Shown: in pieces, positions 8,035 through 15,058 of the stretch
Position numbering within the stretch: the stretch's first letter is position 1
Layout of the letters: every line of letters starts with the position of its first letter
From: Thermoplasmata archaeon
GTDB lineage: Archaea; Thermoplasmatota; Thermoplasmata; Lutacidiplasmatales; UBA184
NCBI GenBank assembly: GCA_030040625.1
Contig: JASHTI010000134.1
Span: 1-18,767, forward strand
Direction: 5' to 3'
DNA: 18,767 bases
Notes under the pieces: generated by a model
The model's database searches: none
What the model saw: only the letters and a program-made list of their open reading frames with translations
What the model was told of the DNA's origin: nothing
Made by a program: the position numbers and the translations under genes

Positions 8035-8391
8035 ATGAGCGAGACGTCCGAGCCCGCCGCCTCCGCCGGCGTCGACGCCCTGCGCCGCGTCAAGGCGACC
8101 GAGCAGGAGTGGGAGCAGCGGCTCCGCGAGGCCCGGGAGGGCGCGACCGCGAGCCTAGAGCGCCTCCGCGCGGAGACCGAGGCGATGGTCAAGGCGGCCC
8201 TCGCCGAGGCGGCGGCGCGGCGCACCGCCGTCGTCGAGGAGGCCCGGAGCCGGGCGGAGCGGGAGGCGAAGGGGATCGAGGCGAAAGGTGACGCCGACGC
8301 CGCCGCGCTCGAAGGCTCCTCCGCCACGCTCCCGGCCCCCAAGCGGACGGCGGTCCTGGACGCCGTGCTCGGCCGGTTCCGGTCGGGCTAG
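8035..8391 (+). CDS. A-type ATP synthase subunit H (peripheral stalk)
   Basis: This 118-residue protein is almost entirely an Ala/Glu/Arg-rich coiled coil (about residues 12-95), followed by a short C-terminal segment KRTAVLDAVLGRFRSG. In length, composition and operon position it matches AhaH/AtpH, which pairs with subunit E in the peripheral stalks and holds the head against the membrane motor. The ATG at 8035 is 16 nt after atpD, with GGAAGG as a probable ribosome binding site. It directly precedes atpI, which preserves the usual H-I adjacency although the pair has moved behind D. The sequence is low complexity, so the assignment rests on coiled-coil character plus context rather than a catalytic motif. 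Confidence 0.8.
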   Translation: MSETSEPAASAGVDALRRVKATEQEWEQRLREAREGATASLERLRAETEAMVKAALAEAAARRTAVVEEARSRAEREAKGIEAKGDADAAALEGSSATLPAPKRTAVLDAVLGRFRSG

Positions 8392-8408
8392 CGGTCGCGG
8401 GGGCGACG

Positions 8409-10397
8409 ATGGGTTTCCTCCGACCGGTCCGGATGGCCAAGATCGGCCTCCTCGGCCTGAAGGAGGACCGCGAGACGATCCTCACCGTCCTCCACGACCT
8501 CCGGGTCGCGCAGGTCGAGCCGGTCTCCGCCGATGTCCTCCGCCAGCTCGCGCCGGACCACGGCACCGAGCGCCAGCGGCGCATCTCGGAGGAGGCGCTG
8601 CGCTTCCGCGGGCTCGCGACGGCCCTGCCGCGGATCGCCGGCGCCCCGGCGCGCCACTTCGGCTCGCTGGAGGAGGTCCTCGCCCTCGCGAAGACGGTCC
8701 CGATCGACGCGGAGGTCGGCGCGCTCCGGCGCGAGGACGACCAGCTCCAGTCGCGCGCGCAGGCGCTCGACCAGACGCTCCGGCTCCTCCAGCGGCTCGA
8801 CTTCTACGGCGACCGGCTCGAGCTCCTCCGGGGCGAGAGCTTCGTCAGCTACGTCCCGGAGGGGCCCGCCAAGGCCGTCGACCTGTGGCGCCAGGGGCTC
8901 GCCGGGCGGCCGGAGACGGTCGTGCTGGACGGCGGCGGCGGGCTGCCGCGCCGCCTCGTGGTGACGGTCCCGCAGGCCCAGGCGGAGGCGGTCGTGCGGG
9001 CCGCCGGCGTCGCCGGGGTCCGCCTCGAGGTCGTTCCGGAGCTGAAGGGGACCGTCGCGGAGGCACGGGCCGCCGCCGAGGCGGAGCAGCGGGCCGCCGC
9101 GCGGCGGCGGGCGGAGGTCGCCGAGCGGCTCGGAGCGCTCGCCCGCGACTGGTACGCCACCGTCGCGGCGATCGACGAGGCGCTCCAGGTCGAGGCGCGC
9201 CTCCTCGAGGTCCTGCCGAAGATGGCGAGCAGCCAGGCGGCGTTCGCCGTCGAGGCGTGGGTCCCCGAGCGCGACGTCGAGCGGCTCCACCGCATCGTCG
9301 ACAACATCGTCGGGGGCCGGACCTACCTCTACCGGGTCCCGACGGACGAGGAGCCGCCGACGCTCCTCGACAACCCGCCCGGGGTCCGCTGGTACGAGTT
9401 CTTCATCCGGTTCTACTCGCTGCCGAAGGCGACGGAGTGGGACCCGACGTGGGTCTTCGCGCTCGTCTTCCCCGTCTTCTTCGGCTTCATGATCGGCGAC
9501 TGGGGCTACGGGCTCGCGATCCTCCTCGTCTCGTTCTGGATGCTCGCCGGCTTCCCGGGGGCACGGCGCCTACCGGGGTTCGGGCGGGAGTTCATGCGGA
9601 CGATCATGGGGCCGAGCACGCTGCAGCAGCTCGCGCGGACCCTCGTGCCGGGGGCGATCATCGCGATCATCTTCGGGGTCTACTTCGATTCGTTCTTCGG
9701 GATCGACCTGTTGCACCAGCTGATCGGCTACCACGCGCCGATCCGGCCGGACACCGATCTCTCGCACCTGCTGCTGATCGCCGGGTTCGTCGGCCTCGCG
9801 ATGGTGAGCCTCGGCTTCCTCCTCGGGGCGCTGAAGGAGTACTTCCACCACCACTACCGAGGCGCCGTCGGGAAGGCCGGCGGAATCGGCTTCGCCTGGG
9901 GCGTGACCCTCTTCGGGCTCGGGGTCCTCCGGCACGCGAGCGGGCCGGCGACGCACTCCCCGTACCTGTGGCTCGCGATCGTCGCGGGCGGGGTCATGGT
10001 CGGCGGCGAGGGGCTCCAGAACGGCATGCTCGGCCTCATCGAGGTCGTCAGCCACATCCTGTCGTACACGCGGCTGGTCGGGATCCTGCTGGCGAGCGTG
10101 ATCCTCGCGGCGCTGATCAACTCGGTCGCCGTCGGCGAGTTCCACTCCGGCGGGCTCGCGATCCTGATCGGCGCGGTCGTGCTGGTGGTCGGGCAGTCCT
10201 TCAACGTCATCCTCTGCGTCTTCGAGCCGGCGATCCAGGGGATGCGGCTGATGTTCGTGGAGTACTTCTCCAAGTTCTACGAGGGGGACGGCCACGAGTT
10301 CCGGCCGTTCGGCGCCGACCGGCGCCACACGCTCCCGCTCGTCCAGCCGGACGGCCGCCCGGGGGCGGCCGCGGCCGACGCTACAGCCGCACGCTGA
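8409..10397 (+). CDS. atpI: A-type ATP synthase membrane subunit I (a subunit)
   Basis: Subunit I (662 residues) provides the stator half-channels of the membrane motor. Residues 1 to about 335 form the cytoplasmic part, starting MGFLRPVRMAKIGLLGLKEDRE and containing coiled coils. The rest holds seven or eight membrane helices, the first at WVFALVFPVFFGFMIGDWGYG. The segment SHILSYTRLVGILLASVIL carries Arg555, the conserved arginine expected to face the ion-binding Glu of subunit K. The ATG at 8409 is 17 nt after the H gene. This is the last plus-strand ATPase gene; its final 17 bp overlap the 3' end of atpC on the opposite strand. Confidence 0.95.
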   Translation: MGFLRPVRMAKIGLLGLKEDRETILTVLHDLRVAQVEPVSADVLRQLAPDHGTERQRRISEEALRFRGLATALPRIAGAPARHFGSLEEVLALAKTVPIDAEVGALRREDDQLQSRAQALDQTLRLLQRLDFYGDRLELLRGESFVSYVPEGPAKAVDLWRQGLAGRPETVVLDGGGGLPRRLVVTVPQAQAEAVVRAAGVAGVRLEVVPELKGTVAEARAAAEAEQRAAARRRAEVAERLGALARDWYATVAAIDEALQVEARLLEVLPKMASSQAAFAVEAWVPERDVERLHRIVDNIVGGRTYLYRVPTDEEPPTLLDNPPGVRWYEFFIRFYSLPKATEWDPTWVFALVFPVFFGFMIGDWGYGLAILLVSFWMLAGFPGARRLPGFGREFMRTIMGPSTLQQLARTLVPGAIIAIIFGVYFDSFFGIDLLHQLIGYHAPIRPDTDLSHLLLIAGFVGLAMVSLGFLLGALKEYFHHHYRGAVGKAGGIGFAWGVTLFGLGVLRHASGPATHSPYLWLAIVAGGVMVGGEGLQNGMLGLIEVVSHILSYTRLVGILLASVILAALINSVAVGEFHSGGLAILIGAVVLVVGQSFNVILCVFEPAIQGMRLMFVEYFSKFYEGDGHEFRPFGADRRHTLPLVQPDGRPGAAAADATAAR

Positions 10398-11460
10398 CGA
10401 GCGCGCGGCGGACCCGCGCCGCCGGCAGCCCGTAGACCACGCCGAAGGCGATCTGGCGCAGGTCGTCGCGCTCCAGCTGGGCGCGCAGGAGGTAGTGGAA
10501 GATGATCGCGAGCGAGAGCGGGTAGCTCCGCACCCGCTCGAGCGTCTCGGCGGCGTAGTCCCCCCAGAGCGCGGACTCGTAGCCGGCGAGGCTCTGCTCG
10601 GCGGTGAAGGCGGCGTCCCCCTCGCCGACGTGCGGGAAGCGGGCGCGCAGGCGCTCGGCGAGCGCCGGCACGGTCGGCGCGCCGAGGAGGTCGGCGACGG
10701 TCCCGGCCGGCAGGTTGCCGCCCTCGATCCAGCGGGCCTGGACCGCGTCCGGGGTCGTCCCCTCGGCGGCCCGGCTCTTCAGCAGCAGCAGGGCGTTGCG
10801 GACATCGATCTCGCCCCGGATCAGCTCGCGGACGACCCATTCGTCGCCCTGGAAGAAGACGGTGTGCGCGAGCAGGTTGCGGTAGTACTCCCGGTCCAGG
10901 ACCGCCAGGATCGGGAAGATGTCGCCGCTGCGACGGTAGGCGTCGAGCAGCGGGAGGATCGCGGCGCCGTAGCCGAACCGGACCAGACCCTGGGCGACCG
11001 CTTCCACGCTCGGCTGGGCGAGCAGGCCGCGGAGGTCGTCCAGGCTCAGCACCCCGGCGTAGAGGCCGGCCGGGATCTCGCGGCTCGAGACGAGCTCCTC
11101 GTCGGTCTCGGTGAGGCGGCGGTTCTGCGCCTTCGCCGAGAGGATCAGGCCGATGTTCTGGAGGTCCCAGCGCGCGAGGTAGGCGCCGACGATCTCGCGG
11201 CCGGCGTACGGCGTCGCCGAGAACGCCTGGCGGATCCGCCGGGCGAGCGTGCGGTTGACGGCGACCTCGACGAGCGCCGCCCCCTGGTAGCTCGCCCGGG
11301 CGCCGACGAGGTCCGTCTGGTACGGCGTCGCCTCGAGGAGCTTGGTGATCTCGCCGACGTCCCGGGCCGCGAGCAGCGTCTCGAAGGTGCCGACGGGGAG
11401 GAACTCGGGGAAGTACGGCTTCAGGCGCCCGAGGGCGCTGGCGTACGGGGAGCCGGCCAT
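10381..11460 (-). CDS. atpC: A-type ATP synthase subunit C
   Basis: Subunit C (359 residues) is the funnel-shaped adaptor, homologous to eukaryotic subunit d, that links the central stalk to the rotor ring. It starts AGSPYASALGRLKPYFPEFL and contains the repeated three-helix units typical of the family, including REIVGAYLARWDLQNIGLIL and EWVVRELIRGEIDVRNALLLL. The frame is open upstream through atpE, but the ATG complementary to 11458-11460 gives the conserved N-terminus. It lies 2 nt after the atpE stop, implying translational coupling. It is the last gene of the minus-strand K-E-C unit, and its stop lies within the last codons of atpI on the other strand. Confidence 0.92.
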   Translation of the reverse strand: MAGSPYASALGRLKPYFPEFLPVGTFETLLAARDVGEITKLLEATPYQTDLVGARASYQGAALVEVAVNRTLARRIRQAFSATPYAGREIVGAYLARWDLQNIGLILSAKAQNRRLTETDEELVSSREIPAGLYAGVLSLDDLRGLLAQPSVEAVAQGLVRFGYGAAILPLLDAYRRSGDIFPILAVLDREYYRNLLAHTVFFQGDEWVVRELIRGEIDVRNALLLLKSRAAEGTTPDAVQARWIEGGNLPAGTVADLLGAPTVPALAERLRARFPHVGEGDAAFTAEQSLAGYESALWGDYAAETLERVRSYPLSLAIIFHYLLRAQLERDDLRQIAFGVVYGLPAARVRRALVSVRL

Positions 11461-11462
11461 GC

Positions 11463-12014
11463 CTAGGCGAGCAGCTCGCGGACCCGCGGTTCCCGCAGGC
11501 GCAGCAGCTCGTCGAAGGAGAGGTCGAGGCGGCGGCTGCCGTCCGAGGTCTCGGCGATGAGGCCCCCGAGGATCGCCGCCGGGCTCGCGTCGAACGCCCG
11601 GCCCGCGATCTTGCCGAGGCGCGCGGCGTCCTCGCTGCGACCGGTGATGCGGAGCTGCTTGCCGAGCCGTTCGGCGGCCTCGGCCGCCAGCAGGCGGAGC
11701 GTGTCGGTGTAGCCGTCGGTGCGGGCGTACTCCTGGAGGAGGTCGCGTGTCGCCTCGACCGCCGACCGCAGCCGGCGCTCCCGCGCCTCGTAGAGGCGCT
11801 TGCGGGCGTTGACCGTCGCGGCGGCGAGCAGCTGGGCCCGGAGCCGGGACGCCTCGACCTCGCCGAGGCGGGCCTGCTCCTGGCGAACGGCGGCGATCCG
11901 CGCCTCCCGCTCCGCGCCGAGCCGCCGCTCCTCGTCGGCCCGGCGGGTCTCGATCTCGCGCAGCTCGCCCTCCGAGCGGCGGCGGATCTCCTCCACGAGC
12001 GCGTCGAGGCTCAT
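11463..12014 (-). CDS. atpE: A-type ATP synthase subunit E (peripheral stalk)
   Basis: Subunit E (183 residues) pairs with H in the peripheral stalk. The N-terminal half, to about residue 100, is a charged coiled coil beginning MSLDALVEEIRRRSEGEL, with EIETRRADEERRL downstream. The C-terminal half is the globular head-binding domain, with AAILGGLIAETSDGSRRLDLSFDELL corresponding to the family's conserved GG[LV] and DNTF-like region. The length is normal. The ATG complementary to 12012-12014 follows atpK by 15 nt. The gene sits between K and C, the usual relative order, but the whole block is on the opposite strand from F-A-B-D-H-I. Confidence 0.92.
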   Translation of the reverse strand: MSLDALVEEIRRRSEGELREIETRRADEERRLGAEREARIAAVRQEQARLGEVEASRLRAQLLAAATVNARKRLYEARERRLRSAVEATRDLLQEYARTDGYTDTLRLLAAEAAERLGKQLRITGRSEDAARLGKIAGRAFDASPAAILGGLIAETSDGSRRLDLSFDELLRLREPRVRELLA

Positions 12015-12029
12015 GCACCGGGGGCCGCC

Positions 12030-12248
12030 CTAGAGCGAACCGCTGAGCAGGGCGATGCCGAAGACGAGCCCCAGGATCCAGAGCGTCTCGGGGATGACGA
12101 AGAAGACCAGGACGATACCGAGCTTCTCGCGCTTCTCGGCGATGATCCCCATGCCGGCCGCACCGATCCCCGACTGGGCGACCCCGGTGCCGATGAACCC
12201 ACCGGCGATCGTGATGCCGGCGGCGAGCGTCTCGAAGTCCGTTGCCAT
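12030..12248 (-). CDS. atpK: A-type ATP synthase subunit K (rotor ring proteolipid)
   Basis: This 72-residue protein is a single two-helix hairpin that forms the membrane rotor ring. Helix 1 is Gly/Ala-rich (LAAGITIAGGFIGTGVAQSGIGAAGMGIIAE). A short polar loop, KREKLG, follows, then helix 2 with the ion-binding site VIPETLW, carboxylate Glu54. Gln25 in helix 1 and Thr55 next to Glu54 resemble some ligands of sodium-binding rings, but not all are present, so the coupling ion is undecided. The ATG is complementary to 12246-12248. It opens the minus-strand unit, 34 nt downstream of a clear TATA box. There is no strong Shine-Dalgarno sequence, which suits a short leader. Confidence 0.94.
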   Translation of the reverse strand: MATDFETLAAGITIAGGFIGTGVAQSGIGAAGMGIIAEKREKLGIVLVFFVIPETLWILGLVFGIALLSGSL

Positions 12249-12280
12249 CGCTGCGTCCCGGGCGGGCCGAGCGAGGTCGG

Positions 12281-12288
12281 GTATATAA
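12281..12288 (-). promoter_or_regulatory. TATA box for atpK-E-C
   Basis: Read on the minus strand this is TTATATAC, the cleanest TATA box in the window. It is centred about 37 nt before the atpK ATG, so a short leader of roughly 10-15 nt is expected. It shows that K-E-C has its own promoter, separate from the one for F-A-B-D-H-I. Confidence 0.75.
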
Positions 12289-12339
12289 CCGTCCGCCGAC
12301 GGCGCACCGCCGGTGGAGAGGTCGCCGGCCCGGCCGGCC

Positions 12340-12840
12340 TTACGACGGGGGTTCCGGCGCCTCGGACGACGGCCCGGCCCGCGGTTCGGACGGCGGTTCC
12401 GCGGCGCGTCGGTGGAGCCGGATCGCCAGCGCGAGGGCGCAGAGCCAGACGACGAAGCCGAGCGCCTCGGCGCTGGCGCAGACGAGGCAGAGCGCGTGGA
12501 TGCGGACCAGCTGGGTGTAGAGGAAGCTGGCGGAGAGCAGGACCGCGGCGGTGGAGAGGGCGAGCAGCACGTAGGTCGGGCGGGGGTCGCGTCCGCGCCG
12601 CTCCGCGATCGCGGCGACGATCAGCAGCGCGACGAAGCCCCCGATCCCCCAGGCGTAGTCCGGGACCCCGAGGGTGCTCGTGAGGCCGCTTCGGTCGACC
12701 GTCCCGCAGGAGAAGAACTGGTTGAGGGTGCAGGCGCTGCGCAGCGAGGCGGCGAAGTACTCCGCCGCGGCGAAGAGCGAGACGAGCAGTCCGAGCCCGG
12801 CCGCGAAGCCGATGACGCCGCGGAGGGTCCGGGTCCTCAC
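12340..12840 (-). CDS. VKOR-family disulfide-forming membrane protein
   Basis: This 166-residue membrane protein belongs to the vitamin K epoxide reductase (VKOR) family, which passes electrons from a partner thiol protein to a quinone. Helix 1 (residues 7-30) is followed by the loop cysteine pair CTLNQFFSC (Cys37, Cys45). Helix 2 contains YAWGIGGFVALLIV, helix 3 VLLALSTAAVLLSASFLY, and the last core helix the catalytic CLVC (Cys118, Cys121). A Pro/Glu-rich tail of about 20 residues ends the protein. Start is the GTG complementary to 12838-12840, 10 nt after the DUF929 stop. In several bacterial VKORs the thioredoxin-like partner is fused; here it is the adjacent DUF929 gene. Family call is strong, direction of electron flow inferred. 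Confidence 0.9.
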   Translation of the reverse strand: MRTRTLRGVIGFAAGLGLLVSLFAAAEYFAASLRSACTLNQFFSCGTVDRSGLTSTLGVPDYAWGIGGFVALLIVAAIAERRGRDPRPTYVLLALSTAAVLLSASFLYTQLVRIHALCLVCASAEALGFVVWLCALALAIRLHRRAAEPPSEPRAGPSSEAPEPPS

Positions 12841-12850
12841 GCCGGCCCCG

Positions 12851-14044
12851 TCAGGTGCATCCGAGCGCGTTGCCGACCCCGGTGACGTCGGCCGCCTTCC
12901 AGCCGTAGTCCGTCTGCATCGTGCTGAGCGCGGCGCAACTATTGCCCAGCGACCGATAGACGAACGCGGTGATCAGCCACGCCTGCCCTTTGATGGCGGA
13001 CCAGGGCGCGCCGGTCTCGTTGATCACATCGCCGCGGACGACCGAGGTGAGCCCGCTCCCGTTCGCCAGGTTCCAGGGGGTCAGGTTCGCGGGATCGACG
13101 AGCGTGCCGAGGTGGATGTACTGGCCGCCGACCACCAGGAACGGGATCCCGGAGGCGTAGGCGGTGACGTACGCCTGCTGGATGCAGCTGGCGGTCGTCG
13201 GGTAGGTGTCCTTGATCCCGGAGGTATCCTCGGCCGGCAGGAAGGCGACCTTCGCCGGGTAGCCGGCCTTGCTCAGCCCCATCGTGATGCCGGCGAGCAC
13301 GACCTCCGGTGTGCCGGGATAGACGTCCGAGGAGCTCGAATGTGACGGAGGTGCGTTCGAGACCGAGCCGTACAGCGAGAGTGCCTTGTAGATCGCCCAG
13401 CTGCTCGCCGAACAGTACGGGCACCAGGTCGCGCCGTAGAAGAAGACGGCCGGGTTGCCGCTGGAGTGCCAGGTCGGCAGGGGACCGGTGCTCCAGCCCG
13501 ATCCCCCGGCGCCGGAGAGCGCCGAGGCGGGCGGCAGGTACGGGCAGCCGAAGATCAGGGTCCCGGCGAGGCCGATCCCGCCCGCCAGGATGAGGCCCGC
13601 GACGACCCCCGTGACCACCGTCGACCGGTACACCACGGACCACCGCTTTCCCTCCGTGCGGCGGTACAGCGCATAGATGAGGACGAAGGCGGCGACCACG
13701 AGGGCGAGCGCGAGGTACGGGATCGCCGGCACCAGGATGCCGATCGGCGACGGGGCGACGTACGCGAAGAGCGCCCAGAGGCCGATCAGCGGCACGGCGA
13801 CGTAGCCGATCCGCAGCAGCGTCCACTTCCGCTCGAGCTCGTCCTTGCGGAGCTTCTTCGGGGCGGCCGTGGGCGTCGCGGAGGCGGCGATCCGGCGGCC
13901 CGATCGATGGTAGAGCGCCCGCAGGGCGCGCCCCGGGTCGCCGGCCGAGGCATCGGGGTGGAAGTCGACCGACGGGTCCTCGGCGATGTCCCCCCAGCCC
14001 CAGCCTTTCGCGCGGAGCTCCTGGACCTTCTCCCAGTTGACCAT
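12851..14044 (-). CDS. Membrane-anchored DUF929 thioredoxin-like protein (CPYC)
   Basis: This 397-residue protein has three parts. Residues 1-55 are predicted cytoplasmic and include VQELRAKGWGWGDIAEDPSV, which resembles a helix-turn-helix. Three membrane helices follow (about 78-97, 100-126 and 141-166). The C-terminal domain matches DUF929, a thioredoxin-like family: AVFFYGATWCPYCSAS with Cys208/Cys211, and GIPFLVV with a probable cis-Pro301. Extra cysteines at 167, 287, 370 and 396 could form structural disulfides in an extracytoplasmic domain. The ATG complementary to 14042-14044 was chosen because VNWEKVQELRAKG looks like the true start; upstream codons are spacer. VKOR follows 10 nt downstream, so the pair probably makes disulfides in secreted proteins. 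No good TATA box is visible. Confidence 0.85.
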   Translation of the reverse strand: MVNWEKVQELRAKGWGWGDIAEDPSVDFHPDASAGDPGRALRALYHRSGRRIAASATPTAAPKKLRKDELERKWTLLRIGYVAVPLIGLWALFAYVAPSPIGILVPAIPYLALALVVAAFVLIYALYRRTEGKRWSVVYRSTVVTGVVAGLILAGGIGLAGTLIFGCPYLPPASALSGAGGSGWSTGPLPTWHSSGNPAVFFYGATWCPYCSASSWAIYKALSLYGSVSNAPPSHSSSSDVYPGTPEVVLAGITMGLSKAGYPAKVAFLPAEDTSGIKDTYPTTASCIQQAYVTAYASGIPFLVVGGQYIHLGTLVDPANLTPWNLANGSGLTSVVRGDVINETGAPWSAIKGQAWLITAFVYRSLGNSCAALSTMQTDYGWKAADVTGVGNALGCT

Positions 14045-14124
14045 CGACCGCTCTACCGGCTCCCCCCTTTTCCTCTTTCGCCCCCGGAGGACGGGCGCCG
14101 CCGGCCCCGCCGGCGACTCCCCCC

Positions 14125-14130
14125 TTTTTA
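14125..14130 (+). promoter_or_regulatory. TATA-like element for rnz-hutI
   Basis: TTTTTA in a GC-rich divergent intergenic region is centred about 27 nt ahead of the rnz ATG, the distance expected for a leaderless archaeal transcript. No Shine-Dalgarno sequence precedes that ATG, in agreement. Confidence 0.55.
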
Positions 14131-14154
14131 GGGGCTCGCGGCTCGCCGCCGCCG

Positions 14155-15057
14155 ATGCGCCTGACGTTCCTGGGGACCGCCGGCTCCTGGCCGACCAAGG
14201 AACGCTCGGCGAGCGCGATCGCGCTGGACCTCGAGCGGGAGCTCGTCCTGCTCGACTGCGGCGAGGGGACCCAGCGCCAGTTCTTCCAGTCAAGCGCCTC
14301 GTTCATGCGGGTCCGGCGGATTTTCCTGACCCACTTCCACGGCGACCACTTCCTGGGGCTCCCGGGGCTGATCCAGAGCATGTGCCTGAACAACCGGGAG
14401 CAGCCGCTCGACATCTACGGCCCGCCGGACGCCGAGGAGATGGTCGGCCGGGCGCTCCGGCTCGGCTACTTCCAGCTCCGGTTCCCGGTCACCGTGCACG
14501 CTCTCGCGCCGGCGTCGACCGTCGAGCTCGACGGCTACACGGTCCGGACCGCCGCGGCGACGCACCCGGTCCCGGCGCTCGCCTACCGGGTCGAGGAGCA
14601 ACCGAAGCGGGGTCGGTTCGACACCGAGCGAGCCCGCACGCTCGGGGTCCACGGGACGGAGTTCGCCCGCCTCGAGGCCGGGGAGACGATCCATCGACCG
14701 TCCGGCGCCGTGCGCCCGGAGGACGTCATGGGGCCGCCCCGGCCCGGTCGCTCCGTCGTCTACTCCGGCGACAGCGGCCCCTCGGACGAAGTGACGCGGC
14801 TCGCCGACCGGGCGACCGTCCTGATCCACGAGGCGACGGCCGCCGTCGATCTCGAGAAGCAGGCGAACGAGTGGGGGCACTCGTCGGCCCGGCAGGCCGC
14901 CGAGTGCGCCCGCACCGCCGGGGTCGGCGCGCTCTTCCTGACCCACTTCTCGGCGCGCTACAAGGAGCTCGAGCCGCTGGAGGCGGAGGCCCGCATCGTC
15001 TTCGCGGGGAGCACCGCCGCCCGCGACCTCCTCGACCACCTCATTCGCCAGCCGTGA
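14155..15057 (+). CDS. rnz: tRNase Z (RNase Z)
   Basis: This 300-residue metallo-beta-lactamase-fold endonuclease removes 3' trailers from tRNA precursors. The diagnostic motif FLTHFHGDHFLGLPGL supplies His60, His62, Asp64 and His65. Further metal or catalytic residues are His137 (AATHPVP), Asp206 (YSGDSGPS), His242 (GHSS) and His264 (LTHFSARY). The N-terminus MRLTFLGTAGSWPTKERSASAI and the segment LLDCGEGTQRQ are typical of the ElaC/RNase Z short form, as is the length. The ATG at 14155 sits at the right distance from the TATA-like element. hutI follows after 1 nt. No tRNA gene lies nearby. Confidence 0.95.
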   Translation: MRLTFLGTAGSWPTKERSASAIALDLERELVLLDCGEGTQRQFFQSSASFMRVRRIFLTHFHGDHFLGLPGLIQSMCLNNREQPLDIYGPPDAEEMVGRALRLGYFQLRFPVTVHALAPASTVELDGYTVRTAAATHPVPALAYRVEEQPKRGRFDTERARTLGVHGTEFARLEAGETIHRPSGAVRPEDVMGPPRPGRSVVYSGDSGPSDEVTRLADRATVLIHEATAAVDLEKQANEWGHSSARQAAECARTAGVGALFLTHFSARYKELEPLEAEARIVFAGSTAARDLLDHLIRQP

Positions 15058-15058
15058 G

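Noticed and set aside
5682..8342. Very long antisense open frames (for example 5682-8342 and 3559-5421 on the minus strand, 87-1814 on the plus strand)
   Set aside because: They overlap strongly recognised genes on the other strand or in another frame, have no domain similarity, and are expected in a GC-rich genome where stop codons are rare.
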